Positions 50,621-58,961 of a DNA stretch of 64,000 nucleotides are shown piece by piece. The stretch spans positions 5,828,001 through 5,892,000 of the forward strand of contig NZ_BAABIS010000001.1 of assembly GCF_039542905.1 (NCBI RefSeq), given 5' to 3'. The notes below the pieces were generated by a model, which was not told the DNA's origin, searched no databases, and was given only the letters and a program-made list of their open reading frames with translations. Numbering within the stretch: the first letter of the stretch is position 1; each line of letters opens with the position of its first letter. The position numbers and the translations under genes were made by a program. The DNA is from Kitasatospora terrestris. GTDB taxonomy: Bacteria; Actinomycetota; Actinomycetes; Streptomycetales; Streptomycetaceae.

Positions 50621-52134
50621 TTGCCGGACTCCCCAATGGCTCCTGGCGGCACGAACGGCATTCCGGCCGGCGCTCCGCCCTCGATCAGCTTCCACAGCGC
50701 GTCGGTGTCCGCGTGCTCCTCGATCAGGTCGCCGAGGCGGTCGAGGCGCTCCTCGCGGGCGGCGGCGAAGGAGACGTCCGGCGCGGGCACGAACGCCCGG
50801 CCGGAGACGGCCGCCACCTCGCGCAGGAACGCCCGGCGGAAGCCGTCGTTCTCCAGCGCGCCGTGCCAGGTCGTGCCCCACACCGCGCCCACCCGGCACC
50901 CGTCCAGGAACGCCTCCTCCGCCGAGTCGTCGACCGTCACCACGCCGTGGTGGATCTCGTACCCCTCGACCCGCTCCCCGTACGCCTCGCCGACCGGGCG
51001 GGCCAGCACCTTCTCCCGGCCGAACACCACCCGGGTCGGCAGCAGGCCGAGTCCCTCGGCGCCGCCGGTCCTGGACTCCACCTCGTCGACGATCTCCCGG
51101 CCGAGCATCTGGTAGCCGCCGCACACGCCGAGCACCGGCCGTCCGGCCGCCGCCCGTGCCTTGAGCGGCGCCTCCATGCCGCGCTCGCGCAGCCACGCCA
51201 GGTCCGCGACGGTGGCCCGGGTGCCGGGCAGCACCACCAGGTCGGCGTCGGCCAGCTCCTCCGGGCGGGTCGCCCAGCGGACCAGCACGCCCGGCTCCTG
51301 CGCCAGCGCGTCCAGGTCGGTGAAGTTCGACAGCCGCGGGAAGCGCACCACGGCCACCCGCAGCACGTCCGCGCCGACCGGTCCGGCGCTCGCGCCGGAC
51401 TCCACCACGGTGGTGAGGTCCAGCGAGTCCTCGGCGTCCAGCCACAGGCCGCTCAGCATCGGCAGCGTGCCCAGCACCGGACGGCCGGTCAGCTCGCGCA
51501 GCATCTCCAGGCCGGGCGCCAGCAGCCGCGCGTCGCCGCGGAACTTGTTGACGAACCAGCCCGCCACCAGCGCCTGGTCCTGTGCGGACAGCAGCGCCAG
51601 CGTCCCGTACATCGCGGCGAAGACGCCGCCGCGGTCGATGTCGCCGACCACCACCACCGGCAGCTTCGCCGCCGTGGCCAGGCCCATGTTGGCGATGTCC
51701 CGGTCCCGCAGGTTGATCTCGGCGGGCGAACCGGCGCCCTCGCAGATCACCACCTCGTACCGGCCGCGCAGGTCGGCCAGGCACTCCAGCGAGCGCTCCA
51801 GCAGGTACGGCTTGCGCTCCCGGTAGTCCAGCGCGCCGACCTCGGCGACCGGCTTGCCGAGCAGCACCACCTGGCTGCGGGCGTCCGCGCCGGGCTTGAG
51901 CAGCACCGGGTTCATCGCCGCCTCCGGCTCGACCCGGGCGGCCTGCGCCTGCATGGCCTGCGCCCGGCCGATCTCCGCGCCGTCGGCGGTGACGAAGGAG
52001 TTCAGCGACATGTTCTGCGCCTTGAACGGCGCCACCCGCACGCCCTGCCGGGCCAGCCAGCGGCAGATGCCCGCCGTGACCACGCTCTTGCCCGCGTCCG
52101 AGGTCGTTCCCGCGACCAGCAGGGCGTTACCCAC
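50617..52134 (-). CDS. cobQ: Cobyric acid synthase
   Basis: This 505-residue ATP- and glutamine-dependent enzyme amidates four side chains of adenosyl-cobyrinate diamide. It has the N-terminal P-loop GTTSDAGKSVVTAG, the motifs FKAQNMSLNSFVT and VGDIDRGGVFA, and a C-terminal amidotransferase domain with Cys in LGVCGGYQMLG and His in YEIHHG. The start GTG at 52134 overlaps the cobD stop by 8 nt. It is longer than CobB, as the family usually is. It is in the same operon as cobD, the chelatase, cobO and cobB. Confidence 0.94.
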   Translation of the reverse strand: MGNALLVAGTTSDAGKSVVTAGICRWLARQGVRVAPFKAQNMSLNSFVTADGAEIGRAQAMQAQAARVEPEAAMNPVLLKPGADARSQVVLLGKPVAEVGALDYRERKPYLLERSLECLADLRGRYEVVICEGAGSPAEINLRDRDIANMGLATAAKLPVVVVGDIDRGGVFAAMYGTLALLSAQDQALVAGWFVNKFRGDARLLAPGLEMLRELTGRPVLGTLPMLSGLWLDAEDSLDLTTVVESGASAGPVGADVLRVAVVRFPRLSNFTDLDALAQEPGVLVRWATRPEELADADLVVLPGTRATVADLAWLRERGMEAPLKARAAAGRPVLGVCGGYQMLGREIVDEVESRTGGAEGLGLLPTRVVFGREKVLARPVGEAYGERVEGYEIHHGVVTVDDSAEEAFLDGCRVGAVWGTTWHGALENDGFRRAFLREVAAVSGRAFVPAPDVSFAAAREERLDRLGDLIEEHADTDALWKLIEGGAPAGMPFVPPGAIGESGK

Positions 52135-53068
52135 GCCCGCCTCCCTTCAGCAGCGCCCGTGCGCCGACCGTGACCGCCAGCGCCAGGGCGCCGACCCGCC
52201 GGGACAGCCGGCAGGCCCGTTCGATGTCCGCGACCGCCACCGGCCGCAACTCCCCGCCGAGCACCGGCCGGTGCTCGACCCGGGTGCCGTACGCGAGGGT
52301 GCCGCCGAGCCGCACGCCCAGCCCGCCCGCGAACGCCGACTCCGCCTGGCCCGCGTTCGGGCTCGGGTGCGAGGAGCCGTCGCGCCGCCAGACCCGCCAC
52401 GCGCCGGCCGGGGACGGCGCGGCCGCGACCGTCAGCAGCGCGGTCAGCCGGGCGCCCGGCCAGCCCGCGACGTCGTCCAGGCGGGCGGAGGCCCAGCCGA
52501 ACCGGCGGTGCCGCGGCGACTTGTGACCGACCATCGCGTCCAGCGTGTTGACCGCCCGGAACGCCAGCAGGCCCGGCGCGCCCGCGACCGCGCCCCACAC
52601 CAGGGCGTTGACCACCGCGTCCGCGGTGTTCTCGGCCACCGACTCGACCACCGCGCGGGCGATCTGCTGCCCGTCCAGCGCGCTCGGGTCCCGTCCGCAC
52701 AGGTGCGGCAGCCGCTCCCGGGCCGCCGCGAGGTCACCCGACTCCAGGGCCCGGCCGACGGTCCGCGCCTCCCGGGTCAGCGAGGTCCCGCCGAGCACCG
52801 TGAACGCCGCCCCCGCCGCCAGGGCCGCCCGGCCGACCGGCCGGTGCCGCAGGGCCCGCTCGGCGGCCAGCGCGCCGGCCGCGACCGTCCCCACGCAGGC
52901 GGCGGTGTAGAGCGCGCCGGCTCCCCGGTGGTCACGCCACAGCGCCCGCTCCAGGCGGGACGCGGCACTGCCGAACAGGGCGACCGGATGGCCGCGCCGG
53001 GGATCGCCGAGCCGCGCGTCCGCGAGATAGCCCGCGACGGCGCCCAGCACGTACGGGGCAGCCCGCAT
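52127..53068 (-). CDS. cobD: Adenosylcobinamide-phosphate synthase (CobD/CbiB)
   Basis: This 313-residue membrane protein attaches aminopropanol phosphate to adenosyl-cobyric acid. It has the family start DARLGDPRRGHPVALFG, DGQQIARAVVESVAENTADAVVNA and FRAVNTLDAMVGHKS, with several helices. It is the first gene of the B12 operon. The ATG at 53068 lies about 32 bp after the riboswitch region. Its product complements the CobC enzyme, which lies 20 kb away and would make the aminopropanol phosphate substrate. Confidence 0.92.
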   Translation of the reverse strand: MRAAPYVLGAVAGYLADARLGDPRRGHPVALFGSAASRLERALWRDHRGAGALYTAACVGTVAAGALAAERALRHRPVGRAALAAGAAFTVLGGTSLTREARTVGRALESGDLAAARERLPHLCGRDPSALDGQQIARAVVESVAENTADAVVNALVWGAVAGAPGLLAFRAVNTLDAMVGHKSPRHRRFGWASARLDDVAGWPGARLTALLTVAAAPSPAGAWRVWRRDGSSHPSPNAGQAESAFAGGLGVRLGGTLAYGTRVEHRPVLGGELRPVAVADIERACRLSRRVGALALAVTVGARALLKGGGRG

Positions 53069-53099
53069 GCGTGCGTGTCCTCACTCAGGGTCCGCGCCC

Positions 53100-53260
53100 T
53101 GGATCGACGAGAGCGGAGGCGAGAGTGTCGTGGCTCCCGGGGTCGCGCATCGCGCCCCGGTGACAGTGGCGGGACCGCGCCGGACTCGCACCGGCTTCCT
53201 CTGCATGCCTCCGTAATGGCCCAAGGATCCCATCACGCTGTCGGACCGGCAGTCAACCAA
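53100..53260 (-). promoter_or_regulatory. Cobalamin riboswitch
   Basis: The minus strand contains AGCCGGTGCGAGTCCGGCGC followed by GGTCCCGCCACTGTCACCGG. These are the conserved core of the AdoCbl riboswitch, with the B12 box CGCCACTG at about 53162-53171. It precedes cobD by roughly 30 bases and would lower expression of the five-gene operon when B12 is plentiful. The exact 5' and 3' ends are estimated. The rest of the 361-bp gap (53069-53429) holds the promoters of cobD and the XRE gene, with no further gene seen. Confidence 0.88.
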
Positions 53261-53429
53261 GCCCGCGGAGGGGTCGGTCACACCGACCCGCCGTCACTAC
53301 CTCCGAGTAGGCGGCCGGTTCGCACCCCCCGCGTCCGTACGATCGTCCAGTTCCCGGCAGGGGTGGTGACCTGCGCTTCGTGTCTTCAGCGGCTGGGTGG
53401 TCCGACGGTGGCGCCCGTACGTTCGGGCC

Positions 53430-54095
53430 ATGCGACGTCGACAGCCGCCCGCCCCCGCCCCGGTGCCGTTCTCCCCGGCCGCCGCCCGTGCGCACCGCGC
53501 CGGCCTCGGCCTGACCCCGGACCAGGTCGCCGAGGGCATGGCGGCCCACGGCGTCCGCCTGCTGCCCGGCCACGTGCTCGGCTGGGAGAGCGGACAGATC
53601 CGGCCCACCGAGGAGGAGTTCGTCGCCCTCGCGCGGGCCCTGTGGTGCCCGCCCGCCAGTCTGATGGGCATGCCGCCCGCCACGCTGCGGGACCACCGGG
53701 TGGCCCGGGAGCTCGGGCAGGAGCAGACCGCCCGGCGGATCGGCATCTCCCTGGCCGCCTACCGGAAGGCCGAGGCCACCGGGGTCTGGAACGGCGACGA
53801 GGACCAGACCTGGGCGCTGGCCCAGGCCCTGCGGCTGACCCTGCGCGAGCTGGTCCGGGTCACCGGCCGGACCGCCGAGCTGGAGCAGCTCCTCAAGAAG
53901 GCGGTGGACGGCCGCTGGCAGGCCCAGCTGTCCGCGATCGCCCGGATCGTCCCGGCCGGGCCCGGCCGGCTGGAGGCCGCGCTGGCGGCCCTGCAGAGCG
54001 AGTACCTCGTCCCCACCCACTGGGGCGCCACCGCGCCGCCCTCGCCGAAGGTGCCGCCGGCGACCCGTTTCTGGGAGCTGCTGGAGGGCCGCTGA
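53430..54095 (+). CDS. XRE-type helix-turn-helix protein, two HTH-like parts
   Basis: This 221-residue protein carries one XRE-type segment (AHRAGLGLTPDQVAEGMAAHG then VLGWESGQIRPTEEEFVALARAL, about 20-72). A second HTH-like part follows (VARELGQEQTARRIGISLAAYRKAEATG, about 90-118). The C-terminus (LVPTHWGATAPP) is conserved in streptomycete proteins near B12 genes. A regulatory role is likely but no target site is seen. The ATG at 53430 is preferred to the GTG at 53397 (a basic extension). Divergent from the B12 operon across its riboswitch. Confidence 0.7.
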   Translation: MRRRQPPAPAPVPFSPAAARAHRAGLGLTPDQVAEGMAAHGVRLLPGHVLGWESGQIRPTEEEFVALARALWCPPASLMGMPPATLRDHRVARELGQEQTARRIGISLAAYRKAEATGVWNGDEDQTWALAQALRLTLRELVRVTGRTAELEQLLKKAVDGRWQAQLSAIARIVPAGPGRLEAALAALQSEYLVPTHWGATAPPSPKVPPATRFWELLEGR

Positions 54096-54187
54096 CGCCC
54101 CAACGGCCGCTTCCGCTGGCAGCGCACCGCCGAACGGGGTGGACTGGTGACCGTACTCAGTCCACCTCCGTCCCACCGGGGAGCGCT

Positions 54188-55303
54188 ATGCGTTGGGGTA
54201 CCGCCGCCGTCGTGGCCGCCGCTGCCGTCGGAACGGGAGCGGCGGTCCTGCTGCTCGGACGCAAGGTCTCCGACCGGGTCGTCAGGCCCGCCCCCGCCGG
54301 ACCGACCGGGCCCGCGGTGCTGCGCGTCCACGACCTCGGCGCGGGCCGGGTCACCATCACCCGCAGCCCGGAGTCGGTCCGCCCCGGCCACTACGCCCTG
54401 GAGTGGGCCGACGGCGGCCACGCGGTGGTCGGCGAGATCCTCTCCACCGACGCGCAGAGCGTCTCCCGCCGCCTGGAGCGCGCGGACCGCGGCACCCTCG
54501 CGGTCGGCACCGAGGTCCACCTCACCCCCCGGGTCCACCTCGGCGACCCGCGCACCGCGCTCGGCCTGGACTTCACCGACACCGCCGTGACCGGCGAGCT
54601 CGGCCCGATGCCGGCCTGGCACACCGCGGGCATCCGCGGCACCTGGGTGGTCCTGGTGCACGGCCCGGGCGCCGACCGGAGCCAGGCGCTGCCGGTGCTC
54701 CCGCTGCTGCACGGCCTGCGCCTGCCGACCCTCACCGTGACCCACCGCGGCGACGCGGGCGCGCCGCCCTCGCCCGACGGCATGAGCCACTTCGGCGAGA
54801 GCGAGTGGCGCGACGTGGAGTCGGCGGTGCGGTACGCACTGGACCGGGGCGCCGGGCGGGTGGTGCTGTACGGCTGGTCGCTGGGCGCGACCATGGCGCT
54901 GCAGACGGCGGCCCGCTCGGCCTGGGCGGACCGGATCGGCGGGCTGGTGCTGGACTCCCCGGTGCTCGACTGGGACGCCTCGGTCCGCCGGGAGGCCGTC
55001 CGGGCGGGCATCCCGGCCGCGCTGGCCGAGCTCGGCGCGCTGGCCGCCCGGGGCCGCACCGGCGTGGACCTGGCGGGCTTCGCCCGGCTCGCCGCCGGCG
55101 GCGACCTGCACGCGCCGACCCTGCTGCTGCACAGCCCCTCCGACTCGATCGCGCCGTTCGCCGCCGCCCGGCGGCTGGCCGCGCGGCGCGAGGACCTGGT
55201 GAGCCTGCAGCCCGTCCCGGACGGGGAGCACTCGGCGCTGTGGAACGCCGACCCGGAGCGGTACACCGAGGCGCTCCGGCGCTTCCTCACCCCGCTGCTC
55301 TGA
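54188..55303 (+). CDS. Alpha/beta-hydrolase, membrane-anchored
   Basis: This 371-residue protein has an N-terminal membrane segment (about 5-25) and an extra beta-domain (30-145). The hydrolase fold starts at WVVLVHGPGADRS, with the nucleophile Ser in LYGWSLGAT (GxSxG). Likely acid and His residues are in HSPSDSIAPF and PDGEHSALW. The order is that of the serine esterase/acyltransferase-like group of membrane hydrolases. The ATG at 54188 has GGGAG 3-4 nt upstream. Its substrate is unknown. It follows the XRE gene by 92 bp on the same strand. Confidence 0.8.
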   Translation: MRWGTAAVVAAAAVGTGAAVLLLGRKVSDRVVRPAPAGPTGPAVLRVHDLGAGRVTITRSPESVRPGHYALEWADGGHAVVGEILSTDAQSVSRRLERADRGTLAVGTEVHLTPRVHLGDPRTALGLDFTDTAVTGELGPMPAWHTAGIRGTWVVLVHGPGADRSQALPVLPLLHGLRLPTLTVTHRGDAGAPPSPDGMSHFGESEWRDVESAVRYALDRGAGRVVLYGWSLGATMALQTAARSAWADRIGGLVLDSPVLDWDASVRREAVRAGIPAALAELGALAARGRTGVDLAGFARLAAGGDLHAPTLLLHSPSDSIAPFAAARRLAARREDLVSLQPVPDGEHSALWNADPERYTEALRRFLTPLL

Positions 55304-55449
55304 GCTGATCCGGACATGCCAGGTCAGTGTGCGCACCGGCCCGGTTCGCCCTGCTCTGCCCGGTCTGCGGGCCGCCCGTCGCCCGGCGGCCCGAGACGGT
55401 GCGGCATCCGATGTGACAGAAGGCCGGTACACGGGGAAGACTGCACGGC

Positions 55450-56940
55450 GTGACGTCTCGGAACCCGCGCGACCGTGATGCCTCGCACCAGCCGCTCAGC
55501 AGCGGTGCGACGGTGACCCGTCTGCCTGGCACGGCCAACCGGGCCGACGGCGCCGCCCCGGGCGCCCCGGGTGCCGGTGCCGTCCGCCGCCGCGTCCCCG
55601 CCAAGCCCGGCCGCGGCCGGGTGCCGGTGCCGGACGGCTTCCCCGCCCCCGCCGAACTCGCCCCGCTCGCCCGCCGGATGCTGGTCGACGCCGTGCGCGT
55701 CGCCCGCTGGGCCGGTGAGCTGGAGCACGTCGACAAGCGCGGCGAGCTCCTCCCCGACGACGCCCGCGCGGCCGGCCGCGCCCTCGCGATGACGGTCGGC
55801 GCCGCCGCCAAGGCCTGGGGACAGGCCCTGCTGGTCGGCCTGGTCGAGCTCCGCGACGGCGGCGCCGGCCCCGGCTGGCGCCTGCACGCCTGGGAGCACG
55901 ACGACGAGGCGGTGATCCGCGGCTGGTCGGCGCTGTTCGACGCCTGGACCCTGCTCGCGCCCGTCCCGCCCGCCGCGCTGCGCGGCGTCTTCGCCCAGCT
56001 CGCCGGGCAGGCCGTGGACCTCGCCCCGCAGCTGCTCTCCTTCCTGCACCTGGTCGACGGCCCGGTCGCCGACAGCGAGCTGCTGGAGATGCTGCGCCGC
56101 GGCCTGGACGAGCGCCGGCACGGCTCCGGGGCCTCCCTGCTGTCGCCCGTCCCGCACGCCGCCTCGGCGGTCTCCGCGGTCCGCGGCACCTGCCGCGAGC
56201 CGCAGATCGACGTCCCGTACGTCCCCTCCGACGTCGCCGCGGTGCTGGACTGGATGCTGGACGGCCTCGCCGCCGTCGGCGCCCTCGGCCGGGCCGACGA
56301 GGCCGCCGAGCTCTCCCCGCTCGGCCACTGGGCGGTGCGCGCCAAGCTGGAGGAGATCTGCACCGTCGCGCAGACCGCGGCCGGGCACATCGAGCAGAGC
56401 GCGCCCGAGCTGCTGGAGGCCTGCGCCGCGTACTCGCCGGGCCCGGCCCGCGCCGAGTTCCGCGCCTGGGTGGCGGCCCGGCCGGTCGACCGGGCGGTCG
56501 CCGAGCTGCTGGACGCGGCCCGCGGCGAGGACGCGCTGGTGCGCGGCCTGGCCTTCGAGGCGCTGCGGGTCGCCGGCGGGACGGCCGAGCAGGCCGTCCG
56601 CGGCGCCGTGGAGGAGGCCGTGCTGCGGCCCTACGCCCTGCTGTGGCTCGCCGAACAGCTGGACGAGGGGGGAGTGTCCCCCGCCGACGTGCTGGGCGCG
56701 GAGGACGCCGCCTGGCTCTGGGTGGACACCGCCGCCGCCGTCCTGGACCACGGGGACACCGCGCTGCTGGTCGGCCACGTCGAGGGCGCCTCGGCGGGCG
56801 AGCCGGTCCGGCTCTTCAACCGGGCCCGCCAGTCCGGCCACCCCCGCGCCGCGTCCGTCCTGACCGCCGTCGCCGGTGTCCACCCCGACCCGGCGGTGGC
56901 CCGCGCGGCCCGTCGCTCCGCGTTCAGCGTCGTCAAGTAG
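55450..56940 (+). CDS. Conserved streptomycete protein of unknown function
   Basis: This 496-residue protein has no recognised domain. A disordered N-terminus (1-60) leads to an all-alpha body with HEAT-like helical repeats (YALLWLAEQLDE, RLFNRARQSGHPRAASVLTAVA) from about 100 to the end. The GTG at 55450 has GGGGAAGA about 10 nt upstream. It is convergent with pssA across a perfect hairpin, so the two are not co-transcribed. A scaffold or lipid-related role would be guesswork. Confidence 0.55.
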   Translation: MTSRNPRDRDASHQPLSSGATVTRLPGTANRADGAAPGAPGAGAVRRRVPAKPGRGRVPVPDGFPAPAELAPLARRMLVDAVRVARWAGELEHVDKRGELLPDDARAAGRALAMTVGAAAKAWGQALLVGLVELRDGGAGPGWRLHAWEHDDEAVIRGWSALFDAWTLLAPVPPAALRGVFAQLAGQAVDLAPQLLSFLHLVDGPVADSELLEMLRRGLDERRHGSGASLLSPVPHAASAVSAVRGTCREPQIDVPYVPSDVAAVLDWMLDGLAAVGALGRADEAAELSPLGHWAVRAKLEEICTVAQTAAGHIEQSAPELLEACAAYSPGPARAEFRAWVAARPVDRAVAELLDAARGEDALVRGLAFEALRVAGGTAEQAVRGAVEEAVLRPYALLWLAEQLDEGGVSPADVLGAEDAAWLWVDTAAAVLDHGDTALLVGHVEGASAGEPVRLFNRARQSGHPRAASVLTAVAGVHPDPAVARAARRSAFSVVK

Positions 56941-56949
56941 CCACCGAAA

Positions 56950-56990
56950 ACGCCGAGGGGCGCGAGGCCATGCCTCGCGCCCCTCGGCGT
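56950..56990. terminator. Bidirectional hairpin between unknown gene and pssA
   Basis: A 19-bp perfect stem (56950-56968 with 56972-56990) with a 3-nt CAT loop, 10 bp past one stop and 9 bp from the other. Confidence 0.85.
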
Positions 56991-56998
56991 CTTCCGGC

Positions 56999-57874
56999 TT
57001 ACTTCGAAGCGGCGCGCTTCGCCCGCACGTCGCCGACCTTCTGGCCGACCTTGCGGCGGATCACCAGCAGCGGCGCCATGGCCGCCAGGGTGATCTGCGC
57101 GACGGCGCCGATGTGCATCAGCGTGTCGCCGCCCGGCAGGCCCGCCGCCCAGGAGGCGAGGCAGCCGATCGAGACGACGATCCAGGCCAGCGTGGCGGTG
57201 GCCAGCAGGCCCTGCGGCTTCGGGTACTCGATGCGGCTGACCATCAGGTACGCTACGCCGAAGATCATCAGCAGACCCGGCACGAACGGCGGGTCGAGCA
57301 GCACGATCGCGATCACGGTCATCGCGCCCATCGGGCAGGGCATGCCCTGGAAGATCCCCGGCCGCATCTTGACCGCCGAGAAGCGGGCCAGTCGCAGCAC
57401 CACCGCGAGCAGCACGGTCAGCGCGATCAGCGCGGACAGGCGCTGGTCGGAGCCGGGGGAGACGATGCCCCAGACCGCGACGAAGTACGCCGGCGCGATG
57501 CCGAAGCTGATCAGGTCGGCGAGGTTGTCCAGTTCGGCGCCGAGCGCGGAGGAGCGCAGCTTGCGCGCCACCAGCCCGTCGAAGAGGTCGCACATCGCGC
57601 CGATCAGCAGCAGCGTCACCGCGGTGGCGGCGCTGTGCTTGACCGGGGCGGCGGACTCGCCGGTGAGGTGCGGCATCAGGATCCCGGTGGTGATCGAGTA
57701 GATCGCCAGGAAGCCGCAGACGGCGTTGCCCAGGGTCAGGAAGTCGGCGGTGGACAGGTGCTGCGGCGAGCGGGGAGCACGGAGCTCGCGGTCGCGCGCC
57801 CAGCGGCGGCGGCGGAGGTCGGTCTCCTCCTCGTCCCCCAGGCCGACGAGGGTCTCAGGATCAGTCACGGTCAA
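56999..57874 (-). CDS. pssA: CDP-diacylglycerol-serine O-phosphatidyltransferase
   Basis: This 291-residue membrane enzyme makes phosphatidylserine from CDP-diacylglycerol and serine. The CDP-alcohol phosphatidyltransferase motif is at CDLFDGLVARKLRSSALGAELDNLADLISFG, with the D-G-(2)-A-R-(8)-G-(3)-D-(3)-D spacing. About eight helices follow. The start is TTG at 57874 or GTG at 57868; both are in frame and near a GGGGTGACG site. It overlaps the end of psd by 14 nt, so the two are one operon for phosphatidylethanolamine. Confidence 0.92.
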   Translation of the reverse strand: MTVTDPETLVGLGDEEETDLRRRRWARDRELRAPRSPQHLSTADFLTLGNAVCGFLAIYSITTGILMPHLTGESAAPVKHSAATAVTLLLIGAMCDLFDGLVARKLRSSALGAELDNLADLISFGIAPAYFVAVWGIVSPGSDQRLSALIALTVLLAVVLRLARFSAVKMRPGIFQGMPCPMGAMTVIAIVLLDPPFVPGLLMIFGVAYLMVSRIEYPKPQGLLATATLAWIVVSIGCLASWAAGLPGGDTLMHIGAVAQITLAAMAPLLVIRRKVGQKVGDVRAKRAASK

Positions 57875-58538
57875 GGCGCGTCACCCCGGCTGTGGTCTTC
57901 TGGCCGACCTGGACGGCAACCTCGACGCCGGCCGGCAGGTAGATGTCGACGCGCGAGCCGAAGCGGATCAGGCCGACCCGCTCGCCCTGCTCGACCTTGG
58001 TACCGGCGTCCACGTACGGCACGATGCGACGGGCCACGGCCCCCGCGATCTGCACCATCTCGATGTCGCCGAGCTCGGTGTCGAAGTGCCAGACGACCCG
58101 CTCGTTCTGGTCGCTGTCCTTGTTGAACGCCGGGACGAAGCCGCCGGCGACGTGCTCGACGGACGTCACGGTGCCGGCCAGCGGCGCGCGGTTGACGTGG
58201 ACGTTGAGCGGGCTCATGAAGATGGCGACGCGGGTGCGGCCGTCCGGCCACTCGTCGATGGACTGGACCACACCGTCGGCCGGCGAGATCACCGTGCCGG
58301 TGCCGATCTCACGCTCCGGGTCGCGGAAGAACCACAGCATGCCCGCGCTCAGCGCGCAGGCGGGAACGGCCGCCAGCGCCCACTTGCCGGAACGCCGGGT
58401 GAGGGCGGTCGTCACGGCGGCGGTGGCCAGCGTGGGCACGAACCACGGGGTGGCGCCGCGCGCGATGGTGACGCGGGGTCGCCGACCGTCGGGGCCGAGA
58501 CCCTGGGCGGAGGTGTGAGGGGACGGGCTGAGGGGCAT
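57861..58538 (-). CDS. psd: Phosphatidylserine decarboxylase (proenzyme)
   Basis: This 225-residue proenzyme converts phosphatidylserine to phosphatidylethanolamine. The pyruvoyl-forming Ser lies in IRFGSRVDIY (the LGST/GS motif in the Psd2-like short form), near residue 195. The N-terminal part (about 45-70) is hydrophobic, and SPADGVV and FMSPLNVHVNRAP are family segments. Autocleavage before the Ser would give the alpha and beta chains. ATG at 58538; it is followed by pssA with overlapping ends. Confidence 0.92.
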   Translation of the reverse strand: MPLSPSPHTSAQGLGPDGRRPRVTIARGATPWFVPTLATAAVTTALTRRSGKWALAAVPACALSAGMLWFFRDPEREIGTGTVISPADGVVQSIDEWPDGRTRVAIFMSPLNVHVNRAPLAGTVTSVEHVAGGFVPAFNKDSDQNERVVWHFDTELGDIEMVQIAGAVARRIVPYVDAGTKVEQGERVGLIRFGSRVDIYLPAGVEVAVQVGQKTTAGVTRLDRD

Positions 58539-58961
58539 CGAGGACCTTTAGTCGCGGGTGTTCATCGGCCACTGGACGGAGGCCACCGCGGGGATCGAGT
58601 GATATGGGGACGGCTGTGCTGTCCCGGTGGATGCTATCGGGACCAGGCGGTAGGTGGGCAAGCCGCCTGCTTGTGGAACTGTGCCTGGCTGTGCCGGTGT
58701 GCCTCTGCTATGTGTACGACCGTAACCGGGGTCGGTGCGGTTCCCCAAGAGGTCGAAGGGCCCGGGTGACCCACGTCTCAGGCGCACGGGGGTCGCGCGA
58801 GGGCGCGCGGAAGCGGCCGCAGGGCGCTCACCTGCTCAAATGCGCCCTGCGGCCGCTTCCTCACCACCGGAATCGACCCCCCGCGGCTGACCAGGCCGCT
58901 GCGGCTCCGGCGGCGACCCGGCGCGGCCCGCACGCCCCACCGAGTCGTTACGGAGAGTCAC
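58539..58961. other. Intergenic region between psd and the ethylmalonyl-CoA operon
   Basis: No gene is supported in these 423 bases. The right part holds the hairpin at 58809-58860; the left part holds the psd promoter region (transcription leftward). Short frames here have no ribosome site and no family resemblance. Confidence 0.6.
58809..58860 (-). terminator. Terminator hairpin of the ethylmalonyl-CoA operon
   Basis: A 19-bp perfect stem (58809-58827 with 58842-58860) with a 14-nt loop, about 100 bp past the acyl-CoA dehydrogenase stop. Confidence 0.75.

Noticed and set aside
48515..51784. A 1089-residue protein extending the chelatase to 51784
   Set aside because: The extra part is antiparallel to the real cobQ reading frame and encodes a low-complexity Gly/Arg-rich chain. 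The GTG at 50620 overlaps the cobQ stop as in a coupled operon.
51854..55303. A 1149-residue protein covering the hydrolase and B12 region
   Set aside because: It crosses the opposite-strand cobD and the riboswitch. Only the part from 54188 looks like protein.
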